Source: an uncultured Blautia sp. | GTDB lineage: Bacteria; Bacillota; Clostridia; Lachnospirales; Lachnospiraceae | Assembly (NCBI RefSeq): GCF_934371575.1 | Contig: NZ_CAKRNY010000006.1 | Location: 48,413-112,412 of the forward strand | Direction: 5' to 3' | Length of the DNA stretch: 64,000 nucleotides | Shown here: positions 1 to 9,443 of the stretch, piece by piece | Position numbering within the stretch: the stretch's first letter is position 1 | Layout: each line of letters begins with the position of its first letter | The notes under the pieces: generated by a model | Databases searched by the model: none | The model's input: only the letters and a program-made list of their open reading frames with translations | Told to the model about the DNA's origin: nothing | Position numbers and translations under genes: made by a program

Positions 1-1
1 T

Positions 2-682
2 AAGGATACGGTTATAGCTATGTTATCTGGAGATGATGCAAGGGTGAATGTGACTTTATTCAGAAACGATCTTGATGAAAGATCATTAAAAAGTAAGGAA
101 GATATTCTTACTTTCCTGATTCATCTTGGATATTTGGCGTATAATCCGATCCGGAAAACGGTATATATCCCAAATGAAGAGATAAGACAGGAATTTGTGA
201 ATGCAACTGCAGACCGGGGCTGGTCAGAATTGCAGCAGTTTGAAAACGAATCCAGCAGTCTGCTGGAAGTGACTCTTGACATGGATACACAGGCAGTTGC
301 AGACAAGATTGAGACAATCCATATGCAGTATGTATCTACATTGGAATATAATGATGAAAATTCACTGAGCAGTGTTCTTTCTATCGCGTATTTAAGTTCT
401 ATGCGGTACTATTTCCGTCCTGTCAGGGAACTTCCAACAGGAAGAGGTTATGCAGACTATGTATATATTCCGAAGCCAGAGTATATAGGTGTTTATCCTG
501 CAATGCTGGTTGAATTAAAGTGGAACAAAAGCGCAGAAACTGCGTTAAATCAGATTAAAGAAAAGAGATATCCGGAATCGTTATTGCAATATACCGGAGA
601 AATATTGCTGGTCGGCATTAACTATGATAAAAAAACAAAGTGCCATGAATGCAAGATAGAAGAATACAAAAAAGAGGTATAA
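2..682 (+). CDS. C-terminal part of AAA-ATPase-like / PD-(D/E)XK nuclease-domain protein (5' truncated by window edge)
   Basis: The reading frame is open from base 2 and continues through the first ATG at 20, so the start lies outside the window and this is a C-terminal fragment of about 226 residues. The end carries a PD-(D/E)XK-like core: an acidic residue in YADYVYIP, then MLVELKWNK (the ELK pair) and a following helix with QIKEKRY. The wording resembles the common Bacteroidetes/Firmicutes family with an N-terminal AAA-ATPase-like domain and C-terminal PDDEXK_9 domain. These proteins are abundant and their role is unknown, though a link to mobile DNA or defence has been suggested. The ATPase half cannot be checked here. 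Confidence 0.75.
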   Translation, partial: KDTVIAMLSGDDARVNVTLFRNDLDERSLKSKEDILTFLIHLGYLAYNPIRKTVYIPNEEIRQEFVNATADRGWSELQQFENESSSLLEVTLDMDTQAVADKIETIHMQYVSTLEYNDENSLSSVLSIAYLSSMRYYFRPVRELPTGRGYADYVYIPKPEYIGVYPAMLVELKWNKSAETALNQIKEKRYPESLLQYTGEILLVGINYDKKTKCHECKIEEYKKEV

Positions 683-715
683 AATTTCAGAATCAAATAG
701 AAAATTATGTATAGT

Positions 716-757
716 GAAGCTGGAAGAGCAGATTTAGATTTCTGCTATTTCAGCTTC
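716..757 (+). terminator. Hairpin after the nuclease-like gene
   Basis: GAAGCTG (716-722) pairs with CAGCTTC (751-757), and an inner AGCAGA/TCTGCT pair extends the stem. Only a short pyrimidine-rich tail (ttcttctatt) follows, so this is a plausible but not classical intrinsic terminator. Confidence 0.5.
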
Positions 758-827
758 TTCTATTAGACAGAAAGGTTTTTTGAGCATGGTTAATTGTATT
801 TTTAATGATGTTCAGCTATTTTGAGCC

Positions 828-884
828 ATGTCGTTCATCCCTGAAAAAATGTCGTTCGTCCTTCCCTAAAATGGTTTGTCATCC
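828..884 (+). promoter_or_regulatory. Tandem direct repeats, candidate LytTR-regulator binding site upstream of the GH3 operon
   Basis: ATGTCGTTCATCC (828-840) and ATGTCGTTCGTCC (849-861) differ at one base and start 21 bp apart. A third, degraded copy (ATGGTTTGTCATCC, 871-884) starts 22 bp later. Tandem repeats two helical turns apart are the usual layout for LytTR response regulators of the AgrA/ComE type, and two such regulators are encoded within 15 kb. Assignment to either of them is inference. The rest of the 350-base gap between 683 and 1032 shows the hairpin at 716 and no other gene. Confidence 0.5.
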
Positions 885-1032
885 CGAAACGACTGCTTGG
901 CACAGACCTATTGAAGAGGTTAAAAAGAGTTGCTAAAATGCCGATAAAAGCAAGGAAAACCCAAACAAACTTGTAAATAATGACCAACACTTTATGAAAG
1001 AAAAGTGCTTGGTACAGGAGAAGGAGGAAAAT

Positions 1033-4000
1033 ATGCACAAAAAAGCAGGGACAAAACGAAAAGCCAAAGCAGTGGGCAGTGTTGTTCTTACAGCATGCCT
1101 GACAGCGTCCATGGGAACCAGCGCATTTGCAGATACTGGAGCCAGCGCAAACAAGTATTTTAATGATTACAATTCAGAGGAAGAAGCTCTGGATGCAGCG
1201 AGAGCGCTGAACAAGGAGCTCAGTGAGGAAGGAAATGTTCTTCTGAAAAATGATGGAACACTTCCTTTGAATGGAACTGAAAGAATAAGTGTATTCGGGG
1301 TAAGCTCTGACTCATTGGCAGGCGGAAGTGCAAACAGCAGCGTTATGGCTGGGGGTGAGAAAGAATCTTCCTACGGTATTGCAGAAGCTTTGCAGAGTGC
1401 CGGATTTAATGTAAACCCTACCTTAATGAACTTCTACAAAGCAGACTCTTCTGAGTACGGTGAGGAGAATCTGAATTTCACAGGCGAAGCAAAAGCGTCT
1501 ATGGAAATGTACGATGATGCAGCGGTTGTTGTTCTTTCAAGAGAAGGCGGTGAGGGAGCTGATGTTTCAACAGCCACAGACGAACTGGTAAAAGCAGATG
1601 ATGACCATAAATCCCTGAAACGCTGCAACGCACAAGATTATGATGAGAAATACGATGGCGATGAAGAGTATTTTGATGAGGAAGGCTACCATTATCATAA
1701 ACATAATCTGATGCTTACTGACAGTGAACAGAAGCTGATGAAATATGTAAAGAAACATTTCAATAAAGTAATCGTTGTATTAAATACGTCGAATGCTATG
1801 GAAATGGGAAAGCTTCAGAATGATGACAGTATTAATGCAATCCTCTGGATGGGACGCCCAGGTGAAAGCGGAGTAGATGCAGTAGGAGAAATCCTTAACG
1901 GTACTGTAAACCCATCCGGTCGTCTTGTTGACGAATGGATGACAGACTTTACCACAGATCCAACCTGGTACAACTTCGCATATAATGACCAGAATGGCAG
2001 CAGCAACAAATATGTGAAAGCTAATGGCGAATCTGCAATTGCATTGGATGAAAACAGTGATAATTCCTCAATGGGAAATGATAAAAACTTCTATTTCGGT
2101 GTGGATTACGAAGAAGGAATCTACATGGGTTATAAATATTATGAAACCTACTATCATGATATTTACACAGGTGCACAGCCAATCCCGGCTGGCTATGAGG
2201 ACATGAGCAAGGAAGAAGCTGCGAACAAATGGTGGGCAGACAATGTTACTTACGCATTTGGTTATGGTTTGAGCTACACAAATTTCAGCTATAACATCGA
2301 AGGCGGACTTTACACTGATGAAGCTCTGGAAAATCCGCTGGGAACAGATGTTGATGCTTCTGCTTTTTCCTCAGATGTGGACAGCCCACAGCAGTATGAC
2401 AAATTGTATGTGCCGGTAACGGTTACAAACACAGGAGATACAGCTGGAAAAGAAGTAGTACAGGTCTATGTATCTGCTCCATATACAAGCGGTGGAATCG
2501 AGAAAGCTTCCCAGGTACTTGTAGGATATGCAAAAACTGATCTCCTTCAGCCTGGTGAATCCCAGACTGTAACTGTGTCATTTAATGTACAGGACATGGC
2601 TTCCTATGATTACAATGATGCAAATGGCGATGGTGTGCAGGGCGATTATGAGTTAGATGCAGGAACATACACAGTTCGTGTTATGAAAAACTCCCACTAT
2701 GATCTTGGAACAGATGTAAATGATACAGCAGATGCTTATTCAGAAGTAAGTTTCAATCTGACAGAGACTGCACATCAGCATCTGGATGATTACAGCCAGA
2801 ATGAAGTAAGCAACCATTTCTCCGCAGACAATGGTGTTTACGATGATTCCAACGAGAATCATACTATGTATTACAACTCTGTTCGTACTGGAGAGGTTAT
2901 GGAAGATGAGCAGTACACAGAGACAATCTTAAGCAGAACTGATATGGCAGCTACTTTCCCACAGACTCCGGTTTACAATACAACAACTGATGAAGAGGGA
3001 AATGTAACTGGTGCAGAAGGCGATCTGGTAATGAAACAGGGCGCTATTGATAACTGGACTTACTACGATGCATTTAACCTGAACAACGGGTACACAGATC
3101 AGGAAACTGATAAATGGTACATTGATGACGATACTCTGGCACAGAAAATGGAAGGCTGGACTCAGGAACAGGATAATGGCCTGACTTTCAGTGACATGGC
3201 TGGTGTTTCTCTTGACGATACCGAAACCTGGAACAAATTTATGAACGAGCTTAGCTGGGATGAGCTGTGCTCTGTAATCGAGGATGGCGGATATTCTACA
3301 ACTGCTGTCGACTCTGTAGGAAAGACCAAAGCAGTAGATGCTGATGGTCCAAACAACTTTAACAGTACTTATGTATGGTGTGATGAGGTAACAATCTCTT
3401 CCACATGGAATGTAAAACTGGCTGAAAAAGAGGGACGTATCATGGGATGCCTTGGTATGTTCAGCGGTGCAACTGGCTGGTATGGACCTGGAATGAATAT
3501 TCATCGTTCCCCATTCTCTGGAAGAAACAATGAGTATTATTCTCAGGATGGCATTCAGGGTGGTTACATGGTAGCTGCAGTTGTAAAAGGTGCTGAGTCA
3601 AAAGGACTTGTATGCTATGTAAAACATCTTGCATTTAACGAGCAGGAGACCTGCCGTGATGGTAAAGTCCTCTTTGCATGGATTGACGAGCAGACAATGC
3701 GTGAGAATCTGGCAAAAGGCTTCCAGATGGCACTTCAGGAGGGCGGTTCTTCCGCAGCAATGACAGGATATGCACGTATTGGCGGTATCCCGAATACATC
3801 AAACTACGATCTGATCACAGAGATGCTTCATGATGAGTGGGGCTGGGATGGATATCTTGTAACAGATGGTTATATCGGATGGCGTGAAGCTACCGAACTG
3901 GATATCATGGTTCGTGCAGGAAGTGAAATGCAGCTTTACACAGCACCATTTGTTGAGGAGCTTTCAGGTGAATGGGATGCTGAGGCAAACAGTGTAAGAA

Positions 4001-4971
4001 TTACACCAACAGAGGGTGACTCCTATATCAGTAACCTTCAGTACTATTATGTAAGAGAAGCAGCAAAGACAATTCTGTATCAGACAGCAAACAGCACAAA
4101 CAACCAGAATGGATTTATTAATCTTACTCTGGCAGATGGTGAGTTTACAGCAGAGCAGTTTATAACTGCTGATGGAATAAGCGTTGCGATTGATGCAGAA
4201 ACACTTGGAGATTCTACTGCAGTTTATAGTATTGTAGATGGAACACTTCCGCAGGGGATGGAACTGGATGCTGCAACAGGCGCCGTTACAGGAAAAGCTG
4301 AGGAATACGGTACATTCACATTTACGGTAGAAGCGGTAATTGATACCTATGTAAGAAAAAATGCGACATATACAATGACAGTAAATCCTGCATTTTATAT
4401 TGATGAGGACTGGGATGCTCTTGATGATGCACAGGTTGGTGTTGCCTTTGAGAGCCGTATCGAGTCAGATATCTTCACAACTGAAGATGGAAGATATGAT
4501 GAAGTTGTTTACAGTGTAGAATCTGGAACTCTTCCAGCTGGTATGGAACTGAGTGCTGATGGTGCGATCACAGGAACACCGGAAGCTGCTGGAATCTATG
4601 ATGTTGTAGTAAAAGCAAATACATCCAAAACAACAACCAGCACCAATATGTTTGGCATGGAAATGGAACAGACTGAGACAAATGAGGGAACTTACGCAAT
4701 CCGCATCATTGTAAAAGATGAAAATGGTGAACTTCCGGCGGAGGCACAGGCAGTATTAGATGCAGAAGCAGAGGCAGCTGCACAGGCAGAAGCCGAAGCT
4801 CCGGCAGAAGGTGAAGTACCAACAGATGCAGAAGCACCAGCAGATGCAGAAGCGCCAGAAGGCGAAGCACCAGCAGAAGCAGAGGCACCAACAGAAGGCG
4901 AAGCTCCAGCCGATACTGAGGCGCCAACAGAAGGTGAAGCACCAGCAGAAGCAGAAATTCCGGCAGAATAA
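1033..4971 (+). CDS. Secreted, circularly permuted glycoside hydrolase family 3 protein with Ig-like domains
   Basis: This is a predicted exo-acting beta-glycosidase (beta-glucosidase/xylosidase class) of 1312 aa. The ATG at 1033 is chosen because AAGGAGG lies 5 bases upstream. A signal peptide ends near the ASMGTSAFA motif. Domain order is reversed relative to ordinary GH3: the GH3 C-domain (about 45-430, REGGEGAD with likely acid Glu174) comes first, then a fibronectin-like domain (about 455-520), then the catalytic barrel (about 735-1020, VKHLAFNEQE and nucleophile candidate Asp945 in VTDGY). Two putative Ig (He_PIG-like) domains follow at about 1040-1115 and 1125-1235. A tail of Ala/Glu/Pro repeats (EAPAEGE-like) ends the protein with no LPXTG. 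It is the first gene of an apparent operon reaching 9325. The substrate cannot be read from the sequence. Confidence 0.88.
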   Translation: MHKKAGTKRKAKAVGSVVLTACLTASMGTSAFADTGASANKYFNDYNSEEEALDAARALNKELSEEGNVLLKNDGTLPLNGTERISVFGVSSDSLAGGSANSSVMAGGEKESSYGIAEALQSAGFNVNPTLMNFYKADSSEYGEENLNFTGEAKASMEMYDDAAVVVLSREGGEGADVSTATDELVKADDDHKSLKRCNAQDYDEKYDGDEEYFDEEGYHYHKHNLMLTDSEQKLMKYVKKHFNKVIVVLNTSNAMEMGKLQNDDSINAILWMGRPGESGVDAVGEILNGTVNPSGRLVDEWMTDFTTDPTWYNFAYNDQNGSSNKYVKANGESAIALDENSDNSSMGNDKNFYFGVDYEEGIYMGYKYYETYYHDIYTGAQPIPAGYEDMSKEEAANKWWADNVTYAFGYGLSYTNFSYNIEGGLYTDEALENPLGTDVDASAFSSDVDSPQQYDKLYVPVTVTNTGDTAGKEVVQVYVSAPYTSGGIEKASQVLVGYAKTDLLQPGESQTVTVSFNVQDMASYDYNDANGDGVQGDYELDAGTYTVRVMKNSHYDLGTDVNDTADAYSEVSFNLTETAHQHLDDYSQNEVSNHFSADNGVYDDSNENHTMYYNSVRTGEVMEDEQYTETILSRTDMAATFPQTPVYNTTTDEEGNVTGAEGDLVMKQGAIDNWTYYDAFNLNNGYTDQETDKWYIDDDTLAQKMEGWTQEQDNGLTFSDMAGVSLDDTETWNKFMNELSWDELCSVIEDGGYSTTAVDSVGKTKAVDADGPNNFNSTYVWCDEVTISSTWNVKLAEKEGRIMGCLGMFSGATGWYGPGMNIHRSPFSGRNNEYYSQDGIQGGYMVAAVVKGAESKGLVCYVKHLAFNEQETCRDGKVLFAWIDEQTMRENLAKGFQMALQEGGSSAAMTGYARIGGIPNTSNYDLITEMLHDEWGWDGYLVTDGYIGWREATELDIMVRAGSEMQLYTAPFVEELSGEWDAEANSVRITPTEGDSYISNLQYYYVREAAKTILYQTANSTNNQNGFINLTLADGEFTAEQFITADGISVAIDAETLGDSTAVYSIVDGTLPQGMELDAATGAVTGKAEEYGTFTFTVEAVIDTYVRKNATYTMTVNPAFYIDEDWDALDDAQVGVAFESRIESDIFTTEDGRYDEVVYSVESGTLPAGMELSADGAITGTPEAAGIYDVVVKANTSKTTTSTNMFGMEMEQTETNEGTYAIRIIVKDENGELPAEAQAVLDAEAEAAAQAEAEAPAEGEVPTDAEAPADAEAPEGEAPAEAEAPTEGEAPADTEAPTEGEAPAEAEIPAE

Positions 4972-5019
4972 GTAACTAAATTATCAGGACAACAAACTAT
5001 AAATTAATAATTGTAAGCA

Positions 5020-5046
5020 GGGAGCCGCTATACCCCGGCGGCTCCC
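5020..5046 (+). other. Perfect GC-rich hairpin in the GH3 operon intergenic region
   Basis: GGGAGCCGC (5020-5028) pairs perfectly with GCGGCTCCC (5038-5046). No U-run follows; the ribosome site of the next gene begins almost at once. It is more likely an mRNA-stabilising or processing element than a terminator, setting different levels for the GH3 gene and the downstream genes. Confidence 0.6.
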
Positions 5047-5064
5047 GGAAAGGATTATTCCACT

Positions 5065-5949
5065 ATGAGAATGAAATACAGAATGTTATGTGCGGCAGCT
5101 GCATTAGGTGTTATGACACTTGGCAGCGCTGTAAACGTATCTGCCGAGACGGCAACTTTTTATATGGATGCAGAGGGCTCTGAAGTTTATGACACCGTAG
5201 ACTTCGAAGGTGAAAGCCGTATCACGCCACCGGAAACTCCGGAAAAAGAAGGATGCTATTTCGCAGGCTGGTATCTGGATTCCGACTATACCACAGAGTA
5301 CAAAGAGTCCACCAAGCTTTCCGGCGACCAGAATATTTATGCAAAATGGCTGAACGAATATACTTTTGAAGCAGAGTACACACAGCTTACTGATCTCCCG
5401 GAGGATGATATTACAGCTGAGTTTGGAAACAAGATCGGTTATGGATATTCCAATAACGTAAGCGGCCTGCAGCTGATCCAGGCAGAAGGCGATTCTGGAT
5501 GCGAAGCAAGCAACGGTTACTATGTATCCTCTCTTTATTACAATGGAGCTTATCTGGAATTTAACATAACATCTGACAAAGAAGTAGATGACGCAGTTCT
5601 TGTTTTAAGACTTTCTTCTGAATATTATGACATGAACCTGACCGATTCCACATTCCTGGTACAGGTAAATGGAGAAGACGTGAAATACGGTGAGATCGAC
5701 TTAAGCGGCGCAGTCACAGACATGTCTTCCATGAGCAAACGTCCTTTTACCGATTTCACAGTATCTGACGCCGTTCATCTGAACGAGGGTGAGAACACCA
5801 TCCGTCTGCAGGTAAACAACTCTGAAAAACAGGGTACAACAGGAACCATGAATGCAGCGGCACCTATGGTTGACTGTATTTATGTAGACACAGACGCTGC
5901 CCTTACATGGGAGCCATTCACATCCAACACAGGAGATGTTGCAGAATAA
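5065..5949 (+). CDS. Secreted protein with InlB B-repeat (Flg_new) and carbohydrate-binding-like domain
   Basis: The protein has 294 aa. A signal peptide ends at about residue 27 (SAVNVSAE). Residues about 30-95 form a Listeria-Bacteroides (InlB B) repeat, recognisable from FAGWYLDSDYT and NIYAKW. Residues about 97-285 look like a beta-sandwich carbohydrate-binding module of the CBM6/35 style: it opens with FEAEYTQL, has GAYLEFNI and ends with IYVDTDA. No catalytic motif is visible. The AAAGGA at 5049 supports the ATG at 5065, though a second ATG follows at 5071. It sits between the two GH3 genes and its stop overlaps the next start (TAATG). It probably works as an extracellular glycan-binding partner of the GH3 enzymes; that role is inferred from context and fold. 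Confidence 0.72.
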   Translation: MRMKYRMLCAAAALGVMTLGSAVNVSAETATFYMDAEGSEVYDTVDFEGESRITPPETPEKEGCYFAGWYLDSDYTTEYKESTKLSGDQNIYAKWLNEYTFEAEYTQLTDLPEDDITAEFGNKIGYGYSNNVSGLQLIQAEGDSGCEASNGYYVSSLYYNGAYLEFNITSDKEVDDAVLVLRLSSEYYDMNLTDSTFLVQVNGEDVKYGEIDLSGAVTDMSSMSKRPFTDFTVSDAVHLNEGENTIRLQVNNSEKQGTTGTMNAAAPMVDCIYVDTDAALTWEPFTSNTGDVAE

Positions 5950-6380
5950 TGAAACAGACAGAAATGAAAAGCAGAAGGAGCACCGGTTACTGGCTGCTCC
6001 TTCCGGCAATTGGATTTGGGGCTGTGGGTATGGCAGCCTATATGAAATATGGAATTACGGAATTTACTCCGACATTATCAAAAAGTGCAGTAGCTGCTTT
6101 TGTGTTGGGAATTGTATTCTGTGCGTTTAGTCTGATCAGAGAATATAAAGTGATTAAATTCCTGGGCTATCTTGCTTTTCTCTATGCATGGATTGAAAGC
6201 CTTTGCGCCCAGGCAACCTATATTGCAAACGTATTTGTAAGTATTGACGGAAACAGTTTTTCGGCAGGATTTCTTGCAACCGTGATCTGCTCACTGATCA
6301 GTGCAGTTACAGCATTGCTTTCCGTTATTCTGGACAAACGCTCCGAACAGGCAGTGGTAAGTCAGGAAGCACAGAATTGA
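5949..6380 (+). CDS. Small integral membrane protein of unknown function in the GH3 operon
   Basis: The protein has 143 aa. The ATG at 5949 overlaps the stop of the preceding gene by one base, which argues for translational coupling. Hydropathy suggests four membrane segments (starting at WLLLPAIGFGAVG, AVAAFVLGIVFCAF, FLGYLAFLYAW and AGFLATVICSLISA), with a basic N-terminus (MKQTEMKSRRS) and a polar cytoplasmic tail. I recognise no family. Its position between a secreted binding protein and a membrane-anchored GH3 suggests a part in assembling or anchoring this glycan-degrading complex; that is inference only. A start further upstream in the same frame exists at 5907 but would lie inside the previous gene. 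Confidence 0.7.
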   Translation: MKQTEMKSRRSTGYWLLLPAIGFGAVGMAAYMKYGITEFTPTLSKSAVAAFVLGIVFCAFSLIREYKVIKFLGYLAFLYAWIESLCAQATYIANVFVSIDGNSFSAGFLATVICSLISAVTALLSVILDKRSEQAVVSQEAQN

Positions 6381-6394
6381 TATAAGGAGACGAC

Positions 6395-9325
6395 ATGAAG
6401 AGAAAATATTCCGTAAAATTATGGGAAAGAATGAGCTGTGTATCTTTATCCTTGCTGGTTCTGGCATATGCGGGGTACGGCACAGCAGCTGCAAATGCAG
6501 CATCCATTAACAGTGCGCTGGGGGTTTCATCTGGCACAAAAAGCGGGGCATCAGGCGAAAACATCTATTATGCAAGTGATTATGACAATGAAGAAGATCT
6601 GACTGCATATCTGCAGGAAACCGGTACTTTGCTGGAAAGTGAAGGAATGGTTCTTTTGAAAAACGAAAATAATGCACTTCCGCTGGACAAAGATGAGGGA
6701 GTGAGCTGCTTCCTTTCCGGTTCCGTGAAGTTTAACTATAGCTCTTCCGGTTCTTCCGCAGCAGAGACAAGCGGCTATCCTACCTTGAAGGAGGCATTGA
6801 CCGACAGTGGATTATCTGTGAATGACACTCTCTGGAATTTTTATACAGAAGGAGACGGAAAAAACTACGGACGTACAACAATGGGAAACACCTATCTGAT
6901 CAACGAAGCAGGCTGGGATGTATACCCCTCTGATGTAGTGGATTCTGTAAAAGAGTACGGTACTGTTATAGTAAATATCGCCAGAGACAGTGGTGAGGGA
7001 AAAGATATCTCCACTGTGAAAAGTGATGGTGAGGATGGCAGTTATCTTTCACTTTCCGCACAGGAAAAAGAGGTTCTGCAGCAACTGACCAAAATGAAAA
7101 AAGATGGAACGGTAAGTAAAATTATAGTTCTTCTTAACGCTTCTGCAGCAATTCAGCTGGACTTCCTGGATGAATCCGACATTGATGTGGATGCATGTCT
7201 GTGGGTTGGGAATGTAGGAAGCAGCGGTATTTACGCCATTGGAAAGGTTCTGACAGGTGAGGTCGCACCTTCAGGTAAGCTTTCTGATACCTATGTAAAG
7301 GACAATTTTTCATCTCCTGCAATGGCTTCCTGGATGGAAAACCAGTACAGCAGTTTTTCCCAGAAATATACAAACGGTGCTGATTATAACCTGAACAGCA
7401 CCCAGGAAAACTATGCTGCATACGTGGAAGGCATTTATGTAGGATATCGTTATTACGAAACACGTTACGAAGATTATGTAATGGATACAGATAATACCGG
7501 TGATTATGAGTACGGTGAGACTGTTGCCTATCCATTTGGACATGGACTTTCCTATACTACATTTGAGTACAGCGATTTCGAAGTAACGGAGAACGAGGAT
7601 GGAAACTTTGATGTAGCGGTAACCGTAACTAATACAGGCGATGTGGCTGGAAAAGAGGTTGCAGAAGTTTACCTGCAGAAGCCATATACCGAATATGACC
7701 AGGAAAACGGAATCGAGAAAGCGTCCGCAGAGCTGGTTGGATTTGCCAAAACCCAGGAACTGCAGGCAGGTGATTCAGAAACCCTTCATATTACAGTGGA
7801 AAAAGAGCGGCTGAAATCTTATGACTCTAACGGCTATCAGACCTACATCCTGGAGGATGGAGATTATTATCTCACTGTTGGTGAAGATTCCCATGCAGCG
7901 GTAAATAATATTCTTGCAGCTAAAGGATATGACGAGAAGAGCACAGATGGCCGTATGGATGCTGACGGTAATGAGGATATGGTATATAAGTGGACAAATG
8001 ACAAACTTGACAGTACCACTTATGCAGTATCCAGCCAGACTGGAACTGAGATTACCAATCAGTTTGATGATGTTGACATCAACCGCTATGAGGGCAGCGG
8101 AGACAATGAGATCACCTATGTTTCCAGAAAAGACTGGGAAGGAACCTGGCCGAAAGAGGCAGTTACTTTATCTGTAGCAACAGAGCAGATGGCAGAAGAT
8201 CTGACAAGCAACAAAGCGCTTCCAGAAGACGGCTCCGAAATGCCGGAATATGGAAAAGACAATGGACTTACCCTGGCTGCACTTAGAAGTACTGAGGATG
8301 AGACAATCGCTTATGATGATGAGCGCTGGGATGACCTTCTTGATCAGATGACATTTGAGGAGCAGTCCAATCTGCTCACCAGTGCACAGATGAATACAGC
8401 AGCTGTTGCTTCTGTTGGAAAGCCTGCAACAGCAGAAAATGACGGACCGACAGGTGTGGCAAATACTACAACCGGAACTTCCCTTCCAAGCGAGGGAATC
8501 TGGGCATCCACATATAATACAGAACTGATCGCGAGAGCTGGTGATGCTATTGCGGAGGATGCACTTGCAGCAGGTCTTACTGGTATGTATGCCTGTGGTG
8601 TGAATATTCACAGAACTCCATTTGACGGTCGTTCCCATGAGTATTTTTCTGAGGATCCTGTCCTTACCGGAATTGCAGCTATGAATGAAGTACAGGGAAT
8701 GCAGAAAAAAGGTGTGATCCCGGCAGTAAAACATCTTGCCTTCAATGAGGAAGAGACAAACCGAAATGGTATTGGAATCTGGCTGAATGAGCAGGAAGCC
8801 AGAGAGATCATGCTTCTTCCATTTGAGTATGCCCTGTCACCGAAATATGGAAATTCCCATTCTGTAATGACTTCCTTTAACCGCGCCGGAACAAGATGGA
8901 CTGGTGCAAATGACAATCTTCTTCTCAATGTAGTTCAGGGTGAATGGGGATTTGATGGTTACAACATTACAGATATGGCAAGCTCAAACGGAGCTTACTA
9001 CATGACTTACCAGGATGGAATCCTGTATGGAACAGATTGCTTCCTTGGATCTGGAACAGCTGATTCCCTGAAAGATTTTAAAGATAATGGGGCATATGCC
9101 CAGAGAATGAGAGATGCATCCCACAGAATTCTCTACACAGTAGCAAATTATAGTGCAGCAATGAACGGACTTGGTGTGGAAGATACCGTAGATGTGTCTA
9201 TGCCGGCCTGGAGGATTGCACTTCTGGCACTGCTTGGAATTCTGGTAGCATTATCAGCTGTGTCAGCTGTGATGTATGGAATCAGCTGGAAAAAACAGCG
9301 TGAAACTGTTATTACTGTAAAATAG
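6395..9325 (+). CDS. Membrane-anchored, circularly permuted glycoside hydrolase family 3 protein
   Basis: This is a 976-aa GH3 enzyme, predicted exo-beta-glycosidase on the outer face of the membrane. AAGGAG precedes the ATG. A signal or anchor segment lies at about 10-30. As in its partner at 1033, the GH3 C-domain comes first (about 50-385, RDSGEGKD with candidate acid Glu201), then a fibronectin-like domain (about 400-480), then the catalytic barrel (about 650-925, AVKHLAFNEEE and nucleophile candidate Asp860 in NITDMASS). A final hydrophobic helix (about 939-961) followed by KKQRETVITVK would fix the protein with its C-terminus inside. The two GH3 proteins share layout but differ much in sequence, so different specificities are likely. 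Confidence 0.87.
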   Translation: MKRKYSVKLWERMSCVSLSLLVLAYAGYGTAAANAASINSALGVSSGTKSGASGENIYYASDYDNEEDLTAYLQETGTLLESEGMVLLKNENNALPLDKDEGVSCFLSGSVKFNYSSSGSSAAETSGYPTLKEALTDSGLSVNDTLWNFYTEGDGKNYGRTTMGNTYLINEAGWDVYPSDVVDSVKEYGTVIVNIARDSGEGKDISTVKSDGEDGSYLSLSAQEKEVLQQLTKMKKDGTVSKIIVLLNASAAIQLDFLDESDIDVDACLWVGNVGSSGIYAIGKVLTGEVAPSGKLSDTYVKDNFSSPAMASWMENQYSSFSQKYTNGADYNLNSTQENYAAYVEGIYVGYRYYETRYEDYVMDTDNTGDYEYGETVAYPFGHGLSYTTFEYSDFEVTENEDGNFDVAVTVTNTGDVAGKEVAEVYLQKPYTEYDQENGIEKASAELVGFAKTQELQAGDSETLHITVEKERLKSYDSNGYQTYILEDGDYYLTVGEDSHAAVNNILAAKGYDEKSTDGRMDADGNEDMVYKWTNDKLDSTTYAVSSQTGTEITNQFDDVDINRYEGSGDNEITYVSRKDWEGTWPKEAVTLSVATEQMAEDLTSNKALPEDGSEMPEYGKDNGLTLAALRSTEDETIAYDDERWDDLLDQMTFEEQSNLLTSAQMNTAAVASVGKPATAENDGPTGVANTTTGTSLPSEGIWASTYNTELIARAGDAIAEDALAAGLTGMYACGVNIHRTPFDGRSHEYFSEDPVLTGIAAMNEVQGMQKKGVIPAVKHLAFNEEETNRNGIGIWLNEQEAREIMLLPFEYALSPKYGNSHSVMTSFNRAGTRWTGANDNLLLNVVQGEWGFDGYNITDMASSNGAYYMTYQDGILYGTDCFLGSGTADSLKDFKDNGAYAQRMRDASHRILYTVANYSAAMNGLGVEDTVDVSMPAWRIALLALLGILVALSAVSAVMYGISWKKQRETVITVK

Positions 9326-9365
9326 AATATGACTGTATACGGTTACAGTGCAGAACGCGAAAAGC

Positions 9366-9440
9366 AACCAGTGTAGTTACTGGTTGTGGAGTGGATAGTA
9401 ATCCAGCGTACAGCGTAAATAGCGGCTTCGGCCGCTTTTT
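9366..9440 (+). terminator. Terminator of the GH3 operon
   Basis: AGCGGC (9421-9426) and GCCGCT (9431-9436) form a stem with a TTCG tetraloop, followed by TTTTTGCG, a textbook intrinsic terminator. A second hairpin, AACCAGT/ACTGGTT (9366-9385), lies just upstream. Confidence 0.85.
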
Positions 9441-9443
9441 GCG

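Noticed and set aside
2929..3504. 191-codon minus-strand frame inside the first GH3 gene
   Set aside because: It has no ribosome site or recognisable domain, and the plus-strand catalytic barrel is unmistakable here.
4760..4975. Gln/Lys-rich frame in the 3' end of the first GH3 gene
   Set aside because: It is a frame-shifted reading of the Ala/Glu/Pro repeat tail.
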